NCBI GenBank assembly: GCA_947177035.1
Contig: CAMWSS010000005.1
Coordinates: 1 to 64,000 of the forward strand
Source: an uncultured Porphyromonadaceae bacterium
GTDB taxonomy: Bacteria > Bacteroidota > Bacteroidia > Bacteroidales > Muribaculaceae
DNA: 64,000 nt
Direction of reading: 5' to 3'
Under the pieces are notes generated by a model that worked only from the letters and a program-made list of their open reading frames with translations, ran no database searches and was not told where the DNA came from. Both the position numbers and the translations under genes were made by a program. Positions 37,229-45,907 of the stretch are shown piece after piece (positions within the stretch are counted from its first letter, which is position 1; each line of letters begins with the position of its first letter).

Positions 37229-37283
37229 GACGCATGGCAGGAAAATCGGTTACATGGTGTAACCTTTTTTTGAGATGGGCGTC
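37229..37283. promoter_or_regulatory. symmetric divergent ECF-type promoter
   Basis: On the plus strand TGTAAC (37258-37263) is followed after 16 bp by CGTC (37280-37283). On the minus strand TGTAAC (37254-37249) is followed after 16 bp by CGTC (37232-37229). The two -35 boxes form a palindrome, GGTTAC-N5-GTAACC at 37248-37264. AAC and CGTC at this spacing are the classic -35/-10 of ECF sigma factors. One side drives the sigma gene, the other the DUF6249 gene. Confidence 0.75.
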
Positions 37284-37332
37284 AAAACGGGTGCAAAGAA
37301 ACTTAAAAACCATTAATTAACCAAATCTCATT

Positions 37333-37746
37333 ATGGACCTCACCCCTGTTTTTGTTACCGCCACTATTTTCGGCGTGCTCTACAAAGTCATTGAACTGCT
37401 CGTGCGCCGCAAGGAACGTCTCCGGCTGATCGAAAAAATCACTGAGCTTCCTCCTGAACTGCTGGTCGACAAGCTGCCCGGCCTAAAGAGTATGCAGAGT
37501 CTGCTCAACAGCGACGCCGACACCGATTTCGGCAGTTCTAAATTCGTCACCCTGCGCTGGGGATGCCTCATCTGCGGCATCGGTCTGGGCATGCTTATAG
37601 GCGGTATCTACATGGCCTGCAATCCTGACATCGCGTCCTGGCGCACCCGCGACATGATCGTTGGCGGCAGCATATTGCTTTCGGGCGCTGTCGGCCTGAT
37701 CACGGCCTTTGTCCTGGAGTATAACATGCGTCGCAAAAAGGATTGA
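37333..37746 (+). CDS. DUF6249-type membrane protein
   Basis: A 137-residue protein with an N-terminal membrane segment (PVFVTATIFGVLYKVIELL), a charged cytoplasmic part (about 25-75, RRKERLRLIEKITELPPELLVDKLPG) and two C-terminal membrane helices (about 80-99 and 110-130). It matches the pattern of DUF6249, often near ECF sigma genes in Bacteroidota (from memory). It is divergent from the sigma gene and shares its promoter region, so it is a likely member of the sigma regulon. Confidence 0.75.
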   Translation: MDLTPVFVTATIFGVLYKVIELLVRRKERLRLIEKITELPPELLVDKLPGLKSMQSLLNSDADTDFGSSKFVTLRWGCLICGIGLGMLIGGIYMACNPDIASWRTRDMIVGGSILLSGAVGLITAFVLEYNMRRKKD

Positions 37747-37770
37747 CGTGCATTTTATCACTCATCTTCG

Positions 37771-37812
37771 CACCGGATGCGCCGTATCGTCGGATCCGGT
37801 GATTTTTTTTTG
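37771..37812 (+). terminator. terminator of the DUF6249 gene
   Basis: CACCGGAT (37771-37778) pairs with ATCCGGTG (37794-37801), followed by ATTTTTTTTTG. The end of the T-run doubles as the -33 box of the next promoter. Confidence 0.8.
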
Positions 37813-37840
37813 GCCGGTTGGCGAAAACTTTTTAACTTTG
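37809..37840 (+). promoter_or_regulatory. promoter of the NagB-like/PIG-L gene
   Basis: TTTG (37809-37812), 20 bp, TAACTTTG (37833-37840), 45 bp before the ATG at 37885. Confidence 0.85.
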
Positions 37841-37884
37841 CATCATATTAATAACCCCTCACATATCATAATCAATTATTTTCC

Positions 37885-39870
37885 ATGAGAACTAATCTCA
37901 GCTCTAAAATCAAGCTCGACAGCATTCCCAAGCGCTATTATGCGCCGGATGACGAGATCGAAGCCGCAGCTCTTACTCGGGAGGAGAAAATCGATACCCG
38001 AATTTATGAAACAGTAGCCGAGGGCAGCGAGGGCATCGCCCAGCACCTGATCAACGCGATGAAACGCGCCGAGGCCAAGAAGGGCAAATTCGTGCTCGGC
38101 ATCGGAGCCGGCGGCAGCACCGCGCCGGTCTATTCAGCGCTGATCGACCTTTATAAGGCCGGAAAGGTGAGCTTCAAGAATACGGTGGTCTACAACCTGA
38201 CAGAGTTCTATAATGAAGGCTTGACAGACGGTCCGTCGACCATGGCCAGCCTGCGTGAGAACTTTTTGGATCACGTTGACGTGCCGGCAGAAAATATCCA
38301 TAGTTTCAATGTGGGTCTTGACCGCACCAAGGTGGCCGAAGGTTGCCGCGAATATGAGATGCAGATCGAGAACGAGGGCGGTCTTGATCTGGCCCTTCCG
38401 CAGGTAGGTTCTCATGGCGCAGTCGGTTTCAATGAACCCGGCGCTTCGATTTCAAGCATCTGCCGCCTGGTGCTTCTGACCGCAGAGCAGCGTCAGAGCG
38501 TGGCTTCGAGCTATAAGGTAGACACCCCTCCGACCACCGCTCTGACCATGGGTATGAACACGATCCTCAAGGCCAAGCGCATCATCACCATGGCATGGGG
38601 CGAAAATCGTGCGGAAGTTGTGGCTCAGGCTGTTGAAGGCCCGATGACGCCCAATGTGCCCGCGTCGCTGCTCCAGTCGCATCCGCACACGACTCTGGTC
38701 GTGGACGTGACTGCCGCCGAGAATCTGACCCGCATTTCGCATCCGTGGATGGTGACCAACTGCGAGTGGAACGATAAGCTGATACGCCGTGCCATCGTCT
38801 GGCTCTGCCAGCAGACCGGCAAGCCTATCCTGAAGCTGACCAACCAGGATTACAGCGATCACGGTCTTGGCGAACTGCTCACGATCTATGGCTCGGGCTA
38901 TAATGTCAACATCAAGGTGTTCAACGAGCTACAGCACACTATCACCGGCTGGCCCGGCGGCAAACCCAATGCCGACGACACTTATCGTCCGGAGCGCGCA
39001 AATCCGTATCCGAAGCGTGTGATCGTGTTCTCGCCTCATCCCGACGATGACGTGATTTCGATGGGCGGCACGTTCAAGCGCCTTGTGGATCAGGGCCATG
39101 ACGTGCATGTGGCTTATGAAACTTCGGGCAATATCGCCGTTGGCGACGAGGATATGATGCGTTATATCATGCTGAATGATTATATCGCTCCGATCTTTGG
39201 CTTCGATAATGATAATTTCAAGCAGAAGAGCAAGGAAATCAATGAGTACGTGGCCAACAAGCAGCCCGGCGACATGGACAGCGCCGATATCCGCACGATC
39301 AAGACCATGATCCGCCAGGCCGAGGCCCGCACCGCCTGCAAGTGGATGGGCGTGAAGCCGGAGAATGTGCACTTCCTGCGTCTGCCCTTCTATGAGACTG
39401 GCGCCATCAAGAAAGGCGATCTGACTGAGAAGGATATCGCAATTGTGCGTGAGCTGATTCTGAGCGTGAAGCCTCACCAGATTTTCGTTGCCGGTGACCT
39501 GGCCGATCCTCATGGCACTCACCGTGTGTGCACGGACGCCGTTCTGGCCGTGATCGACGAGTTCAAGGACGAGGATTGGATGCAGGATTGCCGCATCTGG
39601 ATGTATCGCGGCGCATGGGCAGAGTGGGAGATCGACCATATCGAGATGGCCGTGCCTATTTCGCCTGAGGAGCTTCGCTTCAAGCGCAATTCGATTCTGA
39701 AGCATCAGAGCCAGATGGAGAATGCTCCTTTCCTTGGCGATGACGACCGTCTGTTCTGGCAGCGTGCCGAGGAGCGCAACCGCGCCACCGCGAAGCTGTA
39801 TGAGTCGCTTGGCCTGGCCAGCTATGAGGCCATGGAGGCGTTTGTGCAGTATCACCCGATACGCGACTGA
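37885..39870 (+). CDS. NagB-like / PIG-L deacetylase fusion protein, annotated in relatives as glucosamine-6-phosphate deaminase
   Basis: A 661-residue two-domain protein found across Bacteroidota. The N-terminal part (about 40-300) has the NagB sugar-phosphate isomerase fold. The residues that act in E. coli NagB are changed: Asp72 in the NxDEY block is Thr here (NLTEFYN), and the DGHIAFNEP block reads SHGAVGFNEP, so Asp141 and His143 are replaced by His and Ala. The C-terminal part (about 370-600) is a PIG-L/LmbE zinc deacetylase with SPHPDDDVISMGGT and DPHGTHR, the full metal site. The intact half is therefore the deacetylase, possibly acting on an amino-sugar compound, while the first half may bind a sugar phosphate without the classic deaminase chemistry (inference). 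It has a strong promoter of its own. Confidence 0.85.
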   Translation: MRTNLSSKIKLDSIPKRYYAPDDEIEAAALTREEKIDTRIYETVAEGSEGIAQHLINAMKRAEAKKGKFVLGIGAGGSTAPVYSALIDLYKAGKVSFKNTVVYNLTEFYNEGLTDGPSTMASLRENFLDHVDVPAENIHSFNVGLDRTKVAEGCREYEMQIENEGGLDLALPQVGSHGAVGFNEPGASISSICRLVLLTAEQRQSVASSYKVDTPPTTALTMGMNTILKAKRIITMAWGENRAEVVAQAVEGPMTPNVPASLLQSHPHTTLVVDVTAAENLTRISHPWMVTNCEWNDKLIRRAIVWLCQQTGKPILKLTNQDYSDHGLGELLTIYGSGYNVNIKVFNELQHTITGWPGGKPNADDTYRPERANPYPKRVIVFSPHPDDDVISMGGTFKRLVDQGHDVHVAYETSGNIAVGDEDMMRYIMLNDYIAPIFGFDNDNFKQKSKEINEYVANKQPGDMDSADIRTIKTMIRQAEARTACKWMGVKPENVHFLRLPFYETGAIKKGDLTEKDIAIVRELILSVKPHQIFVAGDLADPHGTHRVCTDAVLAVIDEFKDEDWMQDCRIWMYRGAWAEWEIDHIEMAVPISPEELRFKRNSILKHQSQMENAPFLGDDDRLFWQRAEERNRATAKLYESLGLASYEAMEAFVQYHPIRD

Positions 39871-39902
39871 TCTTCTTTAGTGTAAGACAGACCGAAACAT
39901 TG

Positions 39903-39939
39903 AAGCGGGGGCGCGTGTCGGCGTCCCCGCTTATTTTTT
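39903..39939 (+). terminator. terminator after the NagB-like/PIG-L gene
   Basis: AAGCGGGG (39903-39910) pairs with CCCCGCTT (39925-39932), followed by ATTTTTTT. Confidence 0.85.
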
Positions 39940-39957
39940 TAACAGATATATAATAAT

Positions 39958-40545
39958 ATGGAGTATTCGTTTCATTCTGAGAATATCAATCAGAGGCAGC
40001 TGGGCGAGGTGACGGAGTGTCTGCGCCGCGGCGGCGTGATTGTGTATCCGACTGACACGCATCACGCTCTTGGTTGCGATGCGTTGAATGTGTCGGCGAT
40101 CGCGGCGTTGTGTAAGCTCAAGGGGATCAATCCCGAGAAGCAGACTCTGTCGATTGTGTGTGCGTCGTTGAGCCAGGCGTCGGTCTATGCCCGGATTGAT
40201 AATCGGGCGTTTGCCATCATGCGTGCCAATCTGCCCGGTCCGTTCACGTTTATTTTGCCTGTGGCTCCGACTTTGCCGAAGGCGTTCAAGGGCAGGCGTC
40301 AGGTCGGGGTGCGCATTCCTGCCGCTCCGATAGCCATGGCTCTTGCCGAGGATCTCGGGGGGCCGTTGTTGAGCGGTTCGATCGGTGATTCCGATCCGTA
40401 TGCCTATGAGCATGCTGTGTCAGCGATCGTGACCGATGCCGGGGTTGATGCTGATGAGGCGCGAAGCAGTTCGGCGATTGTTGATCTGACGGATTCGTCG
40501 GATCCGGTGATCGTGAGGGAGGGGCCGGTAGAGTTGTTAGTGTAG
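39958..40545 (+). CDS. Sua5/YciO/YrdC-family protein, probable threonylcarbamoyl-AMP synthase
   Basis: A 195-residue protein with the family start GGVIVYPTDTHHALGCDA, then LPGPFTFIL and the VGVRIPAAPIAMALAEDLGGPLLSGSIGDS region that binds ATP and threonine. This fits TsaC-like enzymes of the tRNA t6A pathway, or the YciO side-branch; the sequence alone does not decide. It ends nine bases inside the convergent antiporter gene. Confidence 0.85.
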   Translation: MEYSFHSENINQRQLGEVTECLRRGGVIVYPTDTHHALGCDALNVSAIAALCKLKGINPEKQTLSIVCASLSQASVYARIDNRAFAIMRANLPGPFTFILPVAPTLPKAFKGRRQVGVRIPAAPIAMALAEDLGGPLLSGSIGDSDPYAYEHAVSAIVTDAGVDADEARSSSAIVDLTDSSDPVIVREGPVELLV

Positions 40546-42747
40546 GGCGTCGATCGTCGAGGGTTGCGCCACGAGCCAGAGCACGTCGCCGGCGTGGAAT
40601 TCCGTGTCGGCTTCGGGGGCGATGTATTCTCGTCCGCGCTGGATCGCCACGATCAGGGCGCGGAATGAGTTGCGCAGGTCGGCCGATGCGACTGTCTGGC
40701 CGATAAGCGGCGATTTGCCTGAGAGTTGCACGTGGTCGAATCTGACTTCTTCGGCGGGTGAAGAGTAGGCGCTTTCGTTTTCGCCGGCTTCCATCAGCGG
40801 GGTGATGCGCTGTATCTGTTCTTCGGTGCCGATTATGCCGACGTTGTCGCCCGGGTAGAGTCTTTCGTTTCCGCCGGGCACGGGGATCATGCATCCGCCG
40901 CGCTGTATGGACGCGATGTTGATTCCGTAGCGGCGGCGCACGTTGCTGAAACTTAGGCGTTCGCCGACGAAGGGGCAGTCATAGCCGACTTGCACGAAGG
41001 CCATGTGTATGTCGCTGACCAGGTTGTTGTTGGCTCCGGAGCGTCGCAGTTCGCGTTCGTTGAGGTTGTTGAGGAATTTTGATTCGATGCGCGCCAGGCG
41101 GTGGTGTACGCGTCGGGAGATGAAGATGGATCCGAGTGCGAATGTCGCGCCGCCGAGGGTGATGCCGATTGCCCAGCCGAAGGAGTTGCCGATTACGTAG
41201 ACCACGAAGCCCATGGCGATCATCAGGCGGAAGAGGCTCATGACGATGAGGGGCAGGTCGAAGCGTGCGTTGGCTTCGCGGAGGCGTTTTCGTTCGGTTG
41301 CTTTTGATGCCGGGTAGGTGAGGGCCAGGAGGAAGGGCGACATGGCCGCGAGGGTTATGACGCAGGTGAGGAGCCGGCCTGTCCAGCCCTGGATGTAGGC
41401 CGCGATGAATGTGGCGAGATATGATTTGCAGAGTATGGTTATTGCGGTTAGCACGATTCCGTAGAGGAGTATGCGCCAGATGTAGCGTCGCAGGACGCTT
41501 TTCCAGAGTGTTTTTGTTTCGCTTTCGGCGCGTGCGGTGGCCGAGTAGCGGTCGATGAGGAAGCGGAGTCGTCGCGGGAGGTGTTTTTCGGAGAATTCGC
41601 AGACGGGTTCGGAGAGGCGGATGAAGTAGGGGGTGGTGAAGGTGGTGAGCACGGAGACAGCCACGACGATGGGGTAGATGTTGGAGTCGAGCACTCCGAG
41701 GCTCATGCCGAGGGTGGCGATGATGAAGGAGAATTCTCCGATCTGAGTGAGCGCGAAGCCTGAGCGGATGGCCACTCTGAGTGTCTGGCCGGTGACGAGC
41801 ATGCCGAATGTGCCGAATGTGATCATTCCGGTTATGACGGCGAGCGAGATGACGAGTATCGGTTGCCAGTAGTTTGCGATCACCGAGGGGTTGACCATCA
41901 TGCCGACGGATATGAAGAATACGGCGCCGAACAGGTCTTTGATCGGGGAGATTACGTGTTCGATCCGTTCGGCCATGCTTGTGCCGGCGATTATTGAGCC
42001 CATGACGAATGCTCCGAGCGCGAGCGAGAAGCCGCAGAGCACCGAGAAGACTGCCATGCCGAGGCAGAGGGCCATGGAGATCACGAGCAGGGTTTCGTCG
42101 GTCAGGTGGCGGCGGATCATGTTGAGGGCAGAGGGGAGCATGTATGTGCCGACCAGGAACCATATTATGAGGAAGAATGCGAGTTTGGCGATGCTGTAGA
42201 GCATTTCGCCTCCTTCGACTGTCTGGTTGATGGCGATCGAGGAGAGGATCACCATCATGACGACGGCGAAGAGGTCTTCGACGATGAGCACGGCGAGTAC
42301 TTGCGATGCAAACCGGCGGTGGCGCAGCCCGAGGTCGGTGAGTGCCTTGAGTATGATGGTTGTGGATGACATGGAGATCATGCCTCCGAGGAAGAGGCTG
42401 TTGATCTGGGAGAATCCGAGCAGGCGGCCTATGGCGCATCCGGTGGCCATCATGCCTATGATTATGATCAGCGCGGTTACGATGGCCGATCCTCCGGCGC
42501 TGAGCAGTTTTTTGAAGCTGAATTCGAGGCCGAGCGAGAACAGGAGCACGACGATGCCGATTTCGGCCCAGAAGTCGATGTTGTCGGCATGGGCGACTGT
42601 CGGCAGGTATGTGAAGTTGGGGCTTGCCAGAAATCCGGCGACTATGTAGCCGAGGACAACCGGTTGCCGGATCCATTTGAACAGGACGGTGACGATGGCT
42701 CCGAGGATGAGGATGAACGCGAGGTCTGTTATCAGGTCTTCGATCAT
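40537..42747 (-). CDS. cation:proton antiporter with TrkA-C domain
   Basis: A 736-residue CPA2-type antiporter. About twelve membrane segments form the Na+/H+ exchanger domain (about 1-385), followed by a further hydrophobic stretch (about 415-540). The C-terminal TrkA_C/RCK-like module (about 590-736, two related halves, ending VLWLVAQPSTIDAL) binds regulators. Such proteins expel K+ or Na+ in exchange for protons. It overlaps mgtC upstream by four bases. Confidence 0.88.
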   Translation of the reverse strand: MIEDLITDLAFILILGAIVTVLFKWIRQPVVLGYIVAGFLASPNFTYLPTVAHADNIDFWAEIGIVVLLFSLGLEFSFKKLLSAGGSAIVTALIIIIGMMATGCAIGRLLGFSQINSLFLGGMISMSSTTIILKALTDLGLRHRRFASQVLAVLIVEDLFAVVMMVILSSIAINQTVEGGEMLYSIAKLAFFLIIWFLVGTYMLPSALNMIRRHLTDETLLVISMALCLGMAVFSVLCGFSLALGAFVMGSIIAGTSMAERIEHVISPIKDLFGAVFFISVGMMVNPSVIANYWQPILVISLAVITGMITFGTFGMLVTGQTLRVAIRSGFALTQIGEFSFIIATLGMSLGVLDSNIYPIVVAVSVLTTFTTPYFIRLSEPVCEFSEKHLPRRLRFLIDRYSATARAESETKTLWKSVLRRYIWRILLYGIVLTAITILCKSYLATFIAAYIQGWTGRLLTCVITLAAMSPFLLALTYPASKATERKRLREANARFDLPLIVMSLFRLMIAMGFVVYVIGNSFGWAIGITLGGATFALGSIFISRRVHHRLARIESKFLNNLNERELRRSGANNNLVSDIHMAFVQVGYDCPFVGERLSFSNVRRRYGINIASIQRGGCMIPVPGGNERLYPGDNVGIIGTEEQIQRITPLMEAGENESAYSSPAEEVRFDHVQLSGKSPLIGQTVASADLRNSFRALIVAIQRGREYIAPEADTEFHAGDVLWLVAQPSTIDALH

Positions 42748-43463
42748 TGCAGTTGGTTGGAAAGCGTTATCGAATCGGTTGGCAGCAGGGCTGACAGTTC
42801 GCCGAACAGTTTGATGTAGTTGAGCGATTCGCGGCTGAGCACGATGAGGTTGAGGCGCGTTGTGTGTTCGACGTAGTCATAGTCGACGTATTCGTTGACC
42901 AGTCGGACGTCGTGGCGCGACAGGACTGTGCGATAGGGTTCGATGTCGGTTACTATGGCCCGGACTTTCATCCGGATGATGCGGCTTTCGGAGCCCATGG
43001 CGTGGCGGCGTTCGACTCCTTCGAGTGTGACCAGGATTATGAGAATCAGCAGTGTGGCGGTGATTGAGAGAAGGTAGAGTCCGACTCCGACAGCGAGTCC
43101 GATTGTCGATACCATCCAGATTCCGGCGGCAGTGGTCAGTCCGCGGACAGATCCTTTCATCTGTATGATTGCTCCGGCTCCGAGGAAGCCGACGCCGGTT
43201 ATGACTTGTGCGGCTATTCGTCCGGGGTCGCCGTTTTTGAGGCCCATGTAGGCCTGGCAGATGTAGATGCTGACGATCATTGCGAGTGTCGCCCCCATGG
43301 AGATGAGGGCGAATGTGCGCAGTCCGGCGGGTTGTCCTTTGCGTTTCCGCTCATAGCCGACGATTGATCCGAGGGTCAGGCTGACGAAGAGTTTGAAGAT
43401 GGCTTGGGCGGTGGATATTTCTACCGCTGTCATGTCGAGCCATAGCTGCGTGGCCCAGTTCAT
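42744..43463 (-). CDS. MgtC/SapB-family membrane protein
   Basis: A 239-residue protein with an N-terminal MgtC domain (about 10-140, four to five helices, with GSIVGYERKRKGQPAGLRTFALISMGATL and RIAAQVITGVGFLGAGAIIQMKGSVRGLTTAAGIW-type family blocks) and a C-terminal ACT-like region (about 160-235). The family is linked with Mg2+ homeostasis and stress in other bacteria. It is in one operon with the antiporter and the coiled-coil gene, with four-base overlaps on both sides. Confidence 0.9.
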   Translation of the reverse strand: MNWATQLWLDMTAVEISTAQAIFKLFVSLTLGSIVGYERKRKGQPAGLRTFALISMGATLAMIVSIYICQAYMGLKNGDPGRIAAQVITGVGFLGAGAIIQMKGSVRGLTTAAGIWMVSTIGLAVGVGLYLLSITATLLILIILVTLEGVERRHAMGSESRIIRMKVRAIVTDIEPYRTVLSRHDVRLVNEYVDYDYVEHTTRLNLIVLSRESLNYIKLFGELSALLPTDSITLSNQLQ

Positions 43464-44410
43464 TTTTTAAGTTGGAAGTCGAGTGAGCAGAGCCGGTAGT
43501 TGTCGGCGAAGAGTTCTACTTTGTATGTGCCGGGGTTGAGGGCTGTGTTGTTGTCCCAGTAGATTGTGATTCCGCTGATTTCGGCTCCTTCGTATTCGAT
43601 GTCTTTCTGGGCAGTGGCTTCGACTCGTCCGTTGTCGTAGGGGAATGTTATGCCGTTGCCTTGCAGGAGGTTGCCTTCGGGCGAGGTTATGCGCAGGAAG
43701 ATGCTTTTGCGTCCGACAGGGGTGGAGTTGTTTTGCGGGATGGTGAAGGAGACGGCCAGTTGTTTTGCTTTGGTGATGTTTTTTTCGCGTTTTCCGTTGC
43801 TTTTGAGGGCCTGGATGCTGACTGCGGTGACGTTGAGTTTTTCGGCCAGTTCCATGCGTTGTGTCAGTTCTTTGTTGACTTTGGTCTGTGACTGGACCTG
43901 GCTTTCGAGCCGGTTGGCTTTTGACGCGAGGGTCTGGTTTTCGGTGCGCAGTTGCTGGTTTTCCTGGTTCAGGTCAGCGATCTGTTCGACATAGTGCTTC
44001 ATGATTCCGCGCAGTGTGGCGATTTCTTTCTGGAGCTGGGCGATGCGTTCGCTCGAGAGGCGGTCGCGGCGTTTGAGTTCGGCGGTGAGTTCTTCGACTT
44101 TGTTTTTTGCGGCTTCGTATTCGGCGCGGATCGAGTCGTTGTGGAAGAGTTGTACCTGGCCTTCGTGTTGCTGGAACGATGAGTTCAGTTCTTCGTATTG
44201 GTTGGCCAGTTCGAGTTGCTGGTTTTCAAGCATGAGCTCTTCGGTGCGCAACATGGCTTCGTCGAGTTTTTTGTTCTGCTGGAATATGAAGACACCGAGT
44301 CCCATGATAAATGCCGCGATCACTGCTGCGGCAACTGCCAGATAGGCGCGTTTTTTGTCGCGTCCGCCGGTTGCGGATGGATTGTCCGAGTGGTTGTATT
44401 GCTCTGTCAT
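43460..44410 (-). CDS. single-pass membrane protein with long coiled coil
   Basis: A 316-residue protein of unknown function. One membrane helix (about 22-43) is followed by a coiled coil of about 150 residues rich in Leu, Gln and Glu, then a C-terminal beta-sandwich of about 110 residues (from KNITKAKQLAVSFTIPQNN to the end). It resembles conserved hypothetical proteins of Bacteroidales. It begins the minus-strand operon with mgtC and the antiporter. Confidence 0.75.
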   Translation of the reverse strand: MTEQYNHSDNPSATGGRDKKRAYLAVAAAVIAAFIMGLGVFIFQQNKKLDEAMLRTEELMLENQQLELANQYEELNSSFQQHEGQVQLFHNDSIRAEYEAAKNKVEELTAELKRRDRLSSERIAQLQKEIATLRGIMKHYVEQIADLNQENQQLRTENQTLASKANRLESQVQSQTKVNKELTQRMELAEKLNVTAVSIQALKSNGKREKNITKAKQLAVSFTIPQNNSTPVGRKSIFLRITSPEGNLLQGNGITFPYDNGRVEATAQKDIEYEGAEISGITIYWDNNTALNPGTYKVELFADNYRLCSLDFQLKK

Positions 44411-44455
44411 AATTTATTAAACAAGCTCTTTGTCGGGGTTGTTTTTTAGTGGCTA

Positions 44456-44487
44456 CAAAAATATGAAATAATCCCGATTTATGCAAA
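44456..44487 (-). promoter_or_regulatory. promoter of the coiled-coil/mgtC/antiporter operon
   Basis: On the minus strand TTTG (44487-44484), 20 bp, TATTTTTG (44463-44456), 45 bp before the ATG at 44410. Confidence 0.8.
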
Positions 44488-44578
44488 TCGGCGTGAACCG
44501 TCGGCGTGGTGTGGGCGTTGTTATGTCAGAACAGTGAAATCAACTAACTTTCAACTTATATTTATATTATCCTGCGTT

Positions 44579-45064
44579 ATGAAAAAATTGTTACTCTCGC
44601 TTATCGCTTTGCCGATGATGGCTTTCGGTTTCACGTCTTGTAGCGATGAGGACGATCTGCCTGAAGCCAAGATCGAGGTTAGGATTTCGGGCGGCGTGCA
44701 TAATCCTGACGACAACAGGATTTATGTGACCGAAGGCGAGCAGCTGGTGTTTGAGAGTCTGACCGCCATTCCGACCAATGGCAAGAAGACTACTCTCGGT
44801 TTCACCACGTATTATATCCAGGGGATTCCTTTTGCCCAGACTTATACGGTGCCTTTCGGGGCCACGCTTGACACTGAGGGCATGAATCCCGGCGAGTATG
44901 TGGTGCAGATCAAGTCGGAGCTTTATCAGATCGACAAGTCGGCCGCGTTTGTGCTCATTTCGTATGAGCTGGTGATTGAGCCTGCCGACGGCGACGGTTC
45001 GGATGTTCCTCCTTCCGGAAGTTATGTGGCCACGCCTGCCCATTCGGAGATCGGCGCTCAGTAA
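44579..45064 (+). CDS. putative lipoprotein, 161 aa
   Basis: The protein starts MKKLLLSLIALPMMAFGFTSCSDEDD, a signal peptide with lipobox FTSC; the acylated Cys is followed by acidic residues, as in Bacteroidota lipoproteins sent to the surface. The rest (about 30-150) is beta-rich and has no clear family. A C-terminal loop is rich in Gly, Ser and Pro. The start at 44579 was chosen from the lipoprotein signal. Confidence 0.8.
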   Translation: MKKLLLSLIALPMMAFGFTSCSDEDDLPEAKIEVRISGGVHNPDDNRIYVTEGEQLVFESLTAIPTNGKKTTLGFTTYYIQGIPFAQTYTVPFGATLDTEGMNPGEYVVQIKSELYQIDKSAAFVLISYELVIEPADGDGSDVPPSGSYVATPAHSEIGAQ

Positions 45065-45098
45065 TTGACTTTGTTGTGCATTCTCCTCTCTTGTGATG

Positions 45099-45130
45099 AA
45101 GGCGATCCCTGCCGTGGCAGGGGTCGCCTT
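45099..45130. terminator. hairpin between convergent genes
   Basis: AAGGCGATCCCTGCC (45099-45113) pairs with GGCAGGGGTCGCCTT (45116-45130), a 15-bp stem with one G-U and a two-base loop, between the lipoprotein and truA. It may stop transcription from both sides; the T-run is short (CCTTTG). Confidence 0.65.
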
Positions 45131-45169
45131 TGTGTGGTGTTGTGCCGTCTTGTTGTCTGGCGATGCGGG

Positions 45170-45907
45170 TTATTCGTGCCAGTAGGGATAGGTGATGCGG
45201 GCGAGGTAGAGGGCGTGGGGCGGCATGGAGGTGCCGGCGGCGCATCGGTCGCGGGCGTCGATGATGGCGCGGAATCCGTCGGTTGAGAGTTTTCCGCGGC
45301 CGACGTCGACGAGGGTTCCGACGATGGCGCGGACCATGTTGCGGAGGAAGCGGTCGGCGGTGATTGTGAATGTCATTCCTCCGGTCAGGGGGTCGGGAGC
45401 CCATCTGGCGTGGGTTACGTGGCAGATGTTTGTGCGGGCGTCGGAGTGGAGTTTGGCGAATGATGTGAAGTCGGTGATCTGGGGTAGGATGGCGGCGGCG
45501 CGGTTCATCGCTTCGTAGTCGAGCGGTCGGACGGGGCGCCAGGCCAGGTCGTTGAGGAATGGAGATCTGGCGGTGAGGGCGCGGTAGTGGTAGGTGCGCG
45601 ATGTGGCGTCGAACCGGGCGTGGGCCTGGGGGTGGACTTCGGTGACTGAGTATATGGCTATGTCGTTGCCGCAGATTGAGTTGAGGGCGCGCACTGACGG
45701 GGGGGCCGGCGCGTCGAAGTGTGCCACCATCATCGATGCGTTGACGCCGGCGTCGGTGCGTCCGGCGCCGACGATCGGGGTGGGGCGTCGGGTCAGTTTG
45801 GTCAGGGCGTCTTCGATGACGGACTGGACGGTTGTCTGGCCTGGTTGTATCTGCCATCCGTGGAATGGGGCGCCACGGTAGGCGAGGTGGAGGAAGTAGC
45901 GGGGCAT
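45170..45907 (-). CDS. truA: tRNA pseudouridine synthase A
   Basis: Makes pseudouridine at positions 38-40 of tRNA. The 245-residue protein has the catalytic block GAGRTDAGVNA with the nucleophile Asp, the YFLHLAYRGAPFHGWQ start, and the FLRNMVRAIVGTLVDVGRGKL block. The start MPRYFLHL at 45907 matches the family; the longer frame lies in speA. Its ATG overlaps the speA stop. Confidence 0.95.
   Translation of the reverse strand: MPRYFLHLAYRGAPFHGWQIQPGQTTVQSVIEDALTKLTRRPTPIVGAGRTDAGVNASMMVAHFDAPAPPSVRALNSICGNDIAIYSVTEVHPQAHARFDATSRTYHYRALTARSPFLNDLAWRPVRPLDYEAMNRAAAILPQITDFTSFAKLHSDARTNICHVTHARWAPDPLTGGMTFTITADRFLRNMVRAIVGTLVDVGRGKLSTDGFRAIIDARDRCAAGTSMPPHALYLARITYPYWHE

Noticed and set aside
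37248..37270. GGTTAC-N5-GTAACC followed by seven T as a terminator
   Set aside because: It lies between two divergent starts with nothing to terminate, and the arms fit -35 boxes with perfect -10 spacing on both strands.
40979..42676. Second long open frame inside the antiporter gene on the same strand (565 codons)
   Set aside because: The product is almost only Arg, His and Pro in a low-complexity pattern; it is a frame shadow of the antiporter.
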